Shown here piece after piece: positions 56,814 through 64,000 of a DNA stretch of 64,000 bases. A program made the translations under genes and the position numbers. The stretch's first letter is position 1, and the number at the start of each line of letters is the position of its first letter. The notes beneath the pieces were generated by a model. That model was given only the letters and a program-made list of their open reading frames with translations. It was not told where the DNA came from and searched no databases. Source of the DNA: Dysidea avara (lineage: Eukaryota > Porifera > Demospongiae > Dictyoceratida > Dysideidae); assembly GCF_963678975.1 (NCBI RefSeq), contig NC_089275.1, positions 23,931,977-23,995,976 of the forward strand. The letters run 5' to 3'.

Positions 56814-59800
56814 CAGTGGCGGAGGAAGATGCTCCAGTGAGGGGGGGCTGACAAGGAACAGAACCTCTCAGAACAGCAGACTTTTGCCATGCTCAGGCAC
56901 TCAGCTATACAACACACATACGCATGCCCATCTTCATATGGACATCAATATAGCAATTTTAAAATGTGTAATGCATCACTACGTAGAACTATATTATACT
57001 GACTACCTACACTACCGTATGCAAACATTCCTCGATGAGAACGCTAGCTAACTATTGGTCTTCTAATCTTATTCCATGCATACAATACATTTACATACGT
57101 CTTAATACCCGGCTACTACTAGTAGAAACTTGGGGATTAAAGCACGAGGCGCTTATAGTGTTTTATCACGTGATGAATGCACTGGCTAGAGTTGTTGGCC
57201 TACAAAAAAACAAAAGCAAACAATTGCTGACTGAACAAATACTCCATACCGTTTCATCACTGTTGTATCTACGTGGATAAACGGATCCTCATGTATCTGA
57301 CACTTCCATAGACTGCCTCTCCTCTGATTCTCTGATCCGAGTTACGCTAAAATACGTAGCTTAAACTCAAATACGAACTGTCCACTCCGCTATTGGAAGA
57401 ATTAATGTCAATCCTTTGTCCAACACTCATCGTAACAATACTGCGTGGTTTTAATCATCACATGATCTCACTTCTATTTAATGCTTCCTACCACAAATCG
57501 CCAAACTCGTAGGGAAATCCCTTGGAATTCCCAACTCTGTTTACAAAGAAAAGATTAGCGAAAATTACACGGTTGCCAAGTTTGTCACTGTTGTGTGAGT
57601 TGTGCTATTTCTACAATCATGGATGTTGTGTTATTAGCTACTTTATATTTTATTACTGTGCTGCAAGACCTCACTAAAAAAACACTGTAGATTCCACTGT
57701 CACTCAGTGGATTCAGCCCACGTCTTTAATTGCTCTGGGAGCTGATGATGGGGCAAATAAACTGATCTGATACTTGGACCTGCTACACCACTGTGCACTC
57801 CCAGCAAATGCTGTAACCTTTTTTGCTTTCAGACTGATTGTATGGTAAATTACACCAGAAATACATATATTAAACCATTGTAGCTACAAAGCAAAAGATT
57901 TTTCACTTGATATTACAAATCACACCAGATGAATGGACAAAAAAAAAAAAGATGATAATACAATATTGACATAAGTGATAAATTATCCTCAGTGCTCTGA
58001 ATAGTTCAGTTTGAAAATGATCCAAAATAATTTCTTCGTCTTTTATTACGGCCAGCAAAGTTTGTTGCTATTTCTTGAAGATTCAGACTATCGGTTCGCT
58101 GTTTATGTGCATGTAAAAGCATCACATTGTTTAAACGCTCCTGGGTCATGGTAGTTCTTAAATAGTTTTTAACTCTTCGAAGTGTAGAAAAAGTTCTTTC
58201 AGCGGTAGCAGATGTCATTGGCACAGTCAAGTAAATCCGCAGCAGCTGATGGACATTTGATAGCATTACTTTAGCAAAGGTGCACGAATTGAAAACATCA
58301 CACACAGTGGAAATTGAAGTAACCTTCTTTATTGTAAAATTATGCTGCTGATTGGCTGTCTTTATTACATCTGGCAACAGTAGCAATTGTGTAGCAAGTA
58401 AATCCACATCCACATCACCTTCACATGCTTTCTGAAAGGTTTCTGACAATTCAACATGCACTCCATTACAAGAATGAATTATTGCCTTTTCAGCCTCTTG
58501 GAGAAAAGAGAACGATGCTTGAGAAAACCTTCTGATAAGTTCGGCAATCATTGTGTCTAAAACCTCAAAGTACTGTTGCCTGAAGTATTCATCTGGTGTA
58601 GTATGGTGGTGATTTTCAGCACCTTGGTTATGCCTCCTAGGAATTCTCTTTTGTCGAGGCAAAGCTGGTTTGTCAGTCAGATCCTTAGCAGCTTCAACAA
58701 CAGACTTGTAAAAGTTGTCATAAGATGAATGAGATCTTAACCTATGAAAATACTGAGCTGCAGCATTGACAGCTGAAATAGCTTGTTGTGCATTGATATC
58801 ATGGCTTTGTAAAGTAACTGAAAGTTGCTCTGTAGCACTAAACACTACCTCTGAAAATTTCAAACCAAAAAAAACCCCAAACTTAGTCATTAATGCTCGT
58901 AATCCTAGTGCTTTTGCTGCTGGCTCACCGCGTGTATCTGCACCTATTTCATCTAGAGTTTCACAAAGGGTGCCGTAATTTAGCAAAACTGAATTTATGG
59001 CTCCAGTACGAACAGTCCACCTAGTAGGACACAACGGTTTTATATTTGGTGCCTGAGAAGATGGGTGGTGTTGTATATTCTTAAAAAGAGCTAAACGTTT
59101 TGGCGATGCACGTACCATTGTAGAAAGCTCAGTTACTAAAAGCAAAGATTCCTTAATTATTGGGCATGAAGATGTACAAGCTTGTAAGCAAAGATTCAAG
59201 GAATGTGCTAAACAGTGTACATAGTGTGCCTTTGGTGCTTCCTTAAGTATACGTGCTGCTACTCCATTTAAGTGACCGGCCATGTTGGATGCACCATCAT
59301 ATGCTTGGCCACGGCAATTATCCAGGGAAAGAACCATTCTCCTACAGGACTCTCTCAAAGCTGAAACCAAAGTTACTGCATCAGTTTGCTCCACCTCAAT
59401 TAACTCAATAATGTCCTCATATACTGTGTATTCTGAATCAACCCAGCGCAATGACAATGCAAATTGTTCAATACCACCTTCATCCCGTGTTTCATCACCA
59501 ATTATGCCAAACCACTCTGCTTCACGTACTTCAGACAGAATATCACTGCGAACTTTGTGGGCCATCATTCCAATCAACTCATCAGTTATTTCATGTGAGA
59601 GATATTGGCCATCTCTTAACCAATTAGACAATCCTGGAACATCATCACTTCGACATTTCATAAGCTGATGAAGATTTCCTTCCTCTTCTTTGTGTCCCCT
59701 GACTGCAAGGCCTTGTCGCATAAGATACTTTAACGATGAAAGCTCAGTCATCAGAAAATCTCTGTAGCACTTGTTGCCTGAGAACTTGGTTGGACAACTG

Positions 59801-61052
59801 TGCAGTGACAGGAGGCTGTTTATGTGCTCTGTGTGCGAACAAGGCATCACGGTGAATTTGGCTTTTTTCGTGTGTTCTGAACTTATCTTTTGCTTTTTTC
59901 CAGTTGTCAAAGCCTATAGCTATTAGCGTACTATCAGTTCTAGAACCTGAGGGTAATAAACCATCACAAGCAGCTTTGCGGCAATAAAAACAAAAAACCT
60001 TTCCTTGGGATGTACAAAAGGAGAGCCATTTATGATCTCTGTACCACCTAGTATTAAATGACCTGTTCTGTTTGCCTTGTCTCTTCTTTGTATGCAGCAT
60101 AGCTCTAGGCTGAAAAGGGAATTCGCGATCTTTGCAACACTGAGATGCACACTGAGGATTAGCAGAGTTATCATGAGACTTGGAGCTACTAGCTTCAGCA
60201 GGGTGACAACCACTATCTGATTCACTATCAAGGCTTCTAGTGCTAGAATTACAATATATGCATGACTGTAATGTGAATGGACTTAAACAATAATGTGTGA
60301 GAGTGTGTTGTCTAGTGTGTATAAGTGCTAATGGCTGATGTTCCCCATGCTGTTCTAATAATTGCAGTTTAACATGGTAACTAAAAACAGTGCATTTTAT
60401 TATACCTATTCTACGTATAAAGTTTAGAGCTGAAAGTGTGGCTGTCGCAGTGTAATGGTTATACATCTAGCTGGCTATACCAGTAATAGCTAGGCTTACC
60501 TCAACAAATCTTCATCACAGAAGCTTTCTAGTTCACTTAACTCTTCACAACTACTTCCATCACAATCATCACTTTCTTGGCCACAGCTGTAACTACACAC
60601 AAGCCCATCATCAAGCCCAGTTGTATCATCAAATTTTGGATTGCTTTCACACTCGAGTTCGCTATCAGTTGCATCAATGTTTATCACTTCTATTTCCTTC
60701 ACTACTTTAGCTGCAGTCACTTGTTGTAAACGCTTGGACCTGCTGAACAACTCTAGGATACTCATTTCCTCACTTTTAACATTTTGCCGCGGGTCATTTT
60801 TGCCGCGTACAGTCACGTGCGCGGTAGACCAATGATGTTGCCGCCCGGACGTGGCTGCGCATGGTAAGGCGGAGCGTAAAGAAGGTAAAACAATCACGGC
60901 GAGGTTATGACTCGTTGATCATCACATCATGTTAGAGTTGGTGACCGCTCTTTTAAGTATATCCACATATAGCTAGATCGCGCAGAAGTGTTTATAAACT
61001 CATTTCTGAGGGGGGGCTAAGCCCCCTAGCCCCCCCCTTTCCGCCGCCTATG
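56814..61052 (-). mobile_element. hAT transposon (ZMYM/TTF-finger type), 4.24 kb
   Basis: Ends cagtggcggaggaag and ttccgccgcctatg are inverted with few mismatches. The 8-base sequence tgctatta lies on both sides (56806-56813, 61053-61060), and unit 3 (about 62634-62641) shows the uninterrupted site. It carries a two-exon minus-strand transposase. About 1.2 kb beyond the transposase stop (56814-58005) shows no gene. Confidence 0.95.
58006..60765 (-). CDS. hAT-type transposase with TTF zinc finger, one frame break
   Basis: Exon 1 (60765-60500) starts MSILELFSRSK and is acidic. The donor (TTGAG|gtaagc) and acceptor (ttgtaattctag) remove 257 bases (60499-60243) in phase 2. Exon 2 begins with a Ser-rich region, then a TTF-type zinc finger (WLSFCTSQGKVFCFYCRK, later THEKSQIHRDAL). 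It continues into the DUF4371-like catalytic region (FGIIGDETRDEGG, QAYDGASNMAGH, HCLAHSLNLCLQ, CPTRWTVR) and the hAT dimerisation region (TSATAERTFSTLRRVKNYLR). It ends at TGA 58006. Near 59750-59765 the frame changes by one base: the finger frame stops at 59744 while the catalytic frame is open from upstream. So the copy is almost intact but disabled by one indel, unless a small splice corrects it. Confidence 0.88.
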
Positions 61053-61315
61053 TGCTATTATAACACTTTAGGTTATAGATATGTCAAAAGTTTGATCTGA
61101 CAAGTGTGACTTATGATTTATTTGCGACTTCATGAATTTTGAAAAATCTCCCATATGTTTACATCATTGATTCATAGAAAAAATTAATGTTTTAACTCAC
61201 CAGTCCTGATGATCCGCCTTGCATTAATACATTATTTACATCAACTATTAATCATTTAGATTAATGATCATGTATAGGAAACACATCGTGATGTGATCAT
61301 GATGTGACTTGTGAC
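61053..61315 (+). repeat. Continuation of unit 2 after the hAT element
   Basis: Matches 62634-62870 of unit 3 up to gatcatg at about 61272, then a 15-base inverted scar replaces the exon d acceptor. Exons d and e of unit 2 are missing. Confidence 0.8.
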
Positions 61316-61354
61316 AATTTGAACATGTTGGTTAACAACAACAACAACAACTGA

Positions 61355-61992
61355 GTAATGTGACCAGATTTTACAGAACCGAACCAAATCGTACATCAGG
61401 CAAAATCAAACTAACACCACCAGTGGATAGCTACACTATCGTACTACAAGTTGTGACCCTCAGCACTACTCAAACTACATGAGGCTGGTTTTAGTAGACG
61501 TCTTTTCTGGGTAGTGTGGAGTGCCCAAATGGCGGTTTCAGGCCTTGTGAAGGACCTGGCTTGGCAAGAATCAGTGGTGTACTGGTGGACAGCCTAATAA
61601 TGTTGGCCAGACATGTTCTCTGTAGATTTTGCTACATATCAGCCACTAAGGAGCCAGCACAGCCCTGTAATCTCGTGTCTGGACTCCAATCGTGGTCTGC
61701 CTCCATTTTGAGGCCTATCTTTTGCCCTCCCCGCCACCCCCCAGCCTCCACCCCTTTGTGAGCACTCGTGATACTACTTCGCTCGTCCAACTGCTCAAAT
61801 TTTCTATCTTATTTGGTGGGAAACTGTACAAGCAGCTACAAGTACTGGAAGTAGCTTGAAAGGTAACAGATTGATGCATCTTTTGTGTAAATTTCATACG
61901 CGTGCTTGCTATCCTTGGAGAGTTATGCTGGCTTCAATTCTTTAAAACTGTTTATCTCGAAACTTCTAATGTGCGATTTGGATCGTTTTTCC
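61355..61992. mobile_element. Insertion in unit 3, gtgac-type ends
   Basis: Unit 2 lacks this segment. Ends atgtgaccagattttacag and ccaaaatccagtcacaaat are imperfect inverted repeats related to the MITE at 49795. Contains no supported gene. Confidence 0.5.
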
Positions 61993-62126
61993 AAAATCCA
62001 GTCACAAATACTTTAGGGAAAATTTTTACCTTGCATCAATCAACTCAGTTTGTTGTGAACCAACATGGCCATCTAGAGGTTACTACAGTAGCTACTACAT
62101 ATTATAATGTGATATATTGTTTATAG

Positions 62127-62174
62127 GAGCCACCACTGGTGCAGATGGCAGGAGCCATGCACCTGATCCCACTG
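62127..62174 (+). CDS. Mini-exon 3a
   Basis: 48 bases, ttgtttatag to gtgagt, phase 1-1, same peptide as 2a (ATTGADGRSHAPDPT). Confidence 0.6.
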
Positions 62175-62361
62175 GTGAGTTAAATATAATGTGTGTAGTA
62201 GTTAATTGTATTATAATTTTTTGAACCACATTTATACAATCAGTAGCAACATACTTTTAAACTTGTGCCCAAAGCTAAGTTGTGTTCAGATTTCTTTTGT
62301 TATAGCCGTACTATTGTACTTATAATGTTAATTATTATTTATGTACTGTTTTACTATGTAG

Positions 62362-62391
62362 CCCCCACCGTGACATGTGGTGTCACAAGTG
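62362..62391 (+). CDS. Mini-exon 3b
   Basis: 30 bases, ctatgtag to gtaagt, phase 1-1, encoding APTVTCGVTS. Confidence 0.6.
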
Positions 62392-62446
62392 GTAAGTTGA
62401 TAAACTTTGCCTGTAATTTACTGTAAATATATTTTCACCATCATAG

Positions 62447-62482
62447 GATCGATGACGTCGTCATCAGGCAGTGGGATCCGTG
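62447..62482 (+). CDS. Mini-exon 3c
   Basis: 36 bases, catcatag to gtatgt, phase 1-1, GSMTSSSGSGIR. Confidence 0.6.
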
Positions 62483-62869
62483 GTATGTTTAAATGTTTTC
62501 TCTGTCCTGTATTTGTTGTGTGTACATGTACATGTGTTTGTGTATGCATGTGTGTGTGTCCTTCCTTATATGTGAATGTTTATATATAATGTGTTGTACT
62601 ATGTTGTACTTTAAATGGGAAAAGTCCCAAAGTGTGCTATTATAACACTTTAGGTTATAGACATGTCAAAAGTTTGATCTGACAAGTGTGACTTATGATT
62701 TATTTGCGACTTCATGAATTTTGAAAAATCTCCCATATGTTTACATCATTGATTCATAGAAAAATTAATGTTTTAACTCACCAGTCCTGTTTGATCCGCC
62801 TTGCATTAATACATTATTTACATCAACTATTAATCATTTAGATTAATGATCATGATGTGTTTCCTATAG

Positions 62870-62926
62870 GTATACCAATGATTCAAGCAGCCAGGTTCAT
62901 TTATACTGGTGGGAGCCGTTTGGCAG
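62870..62926 (+). CDS. Mini-exon 3d
   Basis: 57 bases, tttcctatag to gtacgt, phase 1-1, encoding GIPMIQAARFIYTGGSRLA. Counterpart of 1d, with a shared RLA ending. Confidence 0.6.
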
Positions 62927-63270
62927 GTACGTTTAGTATTACTTTTTTATATAGTAGTTGCACAATGAGTACCGCATTGGGTAAAAAGCTGTTCATATGG
63001 GTAGAAAAGATTATTAATGACTTGGTCAAAGGGTGATTTCCCTATTACAATCTCTTGTGAATCTTCAGGCCTGAATTAGGTGTCGTTATAATTACATGTA
63101 CTACAAAGGTGGCCTTAATGGTAGCTATAAGCCATGCAAAAGATACTTGTTTATGTGGAGCAGTAATTTTATATTGGCCTTTGCAAGTACAATTACATAT
63201 TATATTGTACTTTGCGTGGGAGGATCAAAGCAATGCCGCATATCGTATTGTCCATATGGTACTAATCAAC

Positions 63271-63311
63271 TGCATAACTGTACTGTATGAGTCATACAGT
63301 ACAGTTATGCA
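63271..63311. repeat. Perfect 41-base palindrome
   Basis: 20-base arms tgcataactgtactgtatga / tcatacagtacagttatgca around a single g. Confidence 0.9.
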
Positions 63312-63394
63312 ACTAATTGGGAAAATACAGCACACTTTGGCAAATACAGTACAGCTATGCAGAGAATTTATTTAAGGAATTTTATGTAAACAAC

Positions 63395-63590
63395 ACACCG
63401 TAAATCGCAAAAACCAGGCAAACTAATCCTATGAGTTCGTTCTATGGCTAGGAATAGATTGTATAAACACTTACTGATCGTCTGATCATGAAGCTTTTTA
63501 AACACTAAGACAGCATGATTGATCACGTGCATGATGTTGTAAATTACTAAAACTAGCCAAATTAATCCTATTAGTTTGTTCTACAGCTAA
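63395..63590 (+). repeat. Direct repeat pair in intron
   Basis: ctaatcctatgagttcgttc (63422) and ttaatcctattagtttgttc (63561) with similar flanks. Confidence 0.6.
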
Positions 63591-63689
63591 AATTTCAGCT
63601 GTTTGAGTACTAGAGAAAGTCACTCCAAGCCAGATGACCAGGAAGTACAACATAGCAGTTAAAGCACCGCCTAAACTTGTGTGCAAGAA

Positions 63690-63765
63690 AAATACAACAC
63701 TTGGGGGTGCAAATACAGCACTTGGGGATGCAAATACAGCACTTGGGGGTGCAAGTACAGCACTC
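63690..63765 (+). repeat. 21-bp tandem repeat
   Basis: Three to four copies of tacagcacttgggggtgcaa + a in the intron between mini-exons 3d and 3e. Confidence 0.85.
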
Positions 63766-63886
63766 GGCTTCGCCTCGTGCTGTATTAGCCTCTCAACTAG
63801 CCCTCTCGTGCTGTAATTTCCATACACTTATGTGGCGGTTCTTTGACTATAAGTATCAATCTTTGTATTTGTATTTTTCATGACAG

Positions 63887-63931
63887 ATTGCTTTATCTCA
63901 CAACACGAGCTGCAAAGGACACCTGTTACAG
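63887..63931 (+). CDS. Mini-exon 3e
   Basis: 45 bases, tttttcatgacag to gtatgt, phase 1-1, encoding DCFISQHELQRTPVT. Paralogue of 1e (DCFMSTRQLHRTPP). The gene probably continues beyond the window. Confidence 0.6.
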
Positions 63932-64000
63932 GTATGTTAGTATGTATATACAATTATGCAATATCCGTTAGTACTAGTATGTATGTAACAGTTGTATCAT

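Larger units (their letters stand above)
61315..62869 (+). repeat. Segmental duplication, unit 3
   Basis: Begins gacaatttgaacatgttggt, then an insertion (61346-61995), then near identity with unit 2 through exons a-c. Confidence 0.8.

Noticed and set aside
59282..59668. 128-codon plus-strand frame
   Set aside because: Antisense shadow of the hAT transposase.

Overview
The window is AT-rich eukaryotic (metazoan) nuclear DNA. It has GT-AG introns, short exons, many DNA-transposon derivatives (MITEs), a Ty3/gypsy LTR element, a DIRS/Ngaro relic, a LINE fragment and a ZMYM-like hAT transposon. The host genes seen are a COR-domain protein, a death-fold protein joined to an ABCG-type transporter, an intronless class A GPCR, and a gene made of many tiny phase-1 exons. 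This mix best fits an early-branching invertebrate, most likely a sponge. That placement is inference from gene content, not from a marker gene.

Layout. 1-2.0 kb: nothing recognised. 2.0-9.35 kb: four phase-compatible exons ending in a clear COR-like exon (8523-9346), with MITEs and a piggyBac-like element in the introns. 9.4-15.3 kb: repeats only, dominated by a 31-bp tandem array (12.5-14.2 kb) and an inverted-repeat MITE. 15.3-22.0 kb: a near-complete minus-strand Ty3/gypsy element with two 129-bp LTRs, the 5' one interrupted by a hAT-like MITE. 22.3-25 kb: a MITE, a broken DIRS/Ngaro RNase H region and two unassigned exon-like ORFs. 25.3-26.9 kb: a second 31-bp array with its tail.

27.5-41.0 kb, plus strand: exons whose splice phases all agree encode a CARD-like death-fold domain, then an ABCG ATP-binding half (Walker A and Q-loop), then the last ABCG membrane helices, then a long low-complexity tail. 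The signature, Walker B and first membrane helices are absent from the interval 34284-36550, which now holds a LINE fragment. The tail exon has three in-frame TAA codons. 42.4-43.4 kb, minus strand: a complete GPCR, with a relic of a second copy upstream.

46.9-64 kb, plus strand: a segmentally duplicated region whose only recognisable coding material is a series of 30-69 nt exons, nearly all phase 1-1, occurring as a cassette a-b-c-d-e. Cassette 1 is spread over 47.7-52.4 kb, cassette 2 (damaged) lies at 56.3-56.65 kb, and cassette 3 at 62.1-63.9 kb. The predicted Ser/Thr/Gly/Pro-rich modules could be spliced in any number without changing frame. A 4.2-kb hAT transposon (56814-61052) landed in copy 2, and its empty site survives in copy 3. 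The gene appears to run past the right edge. This array and the death-fold/ABCG arrangement are the most unusual host features in the window.
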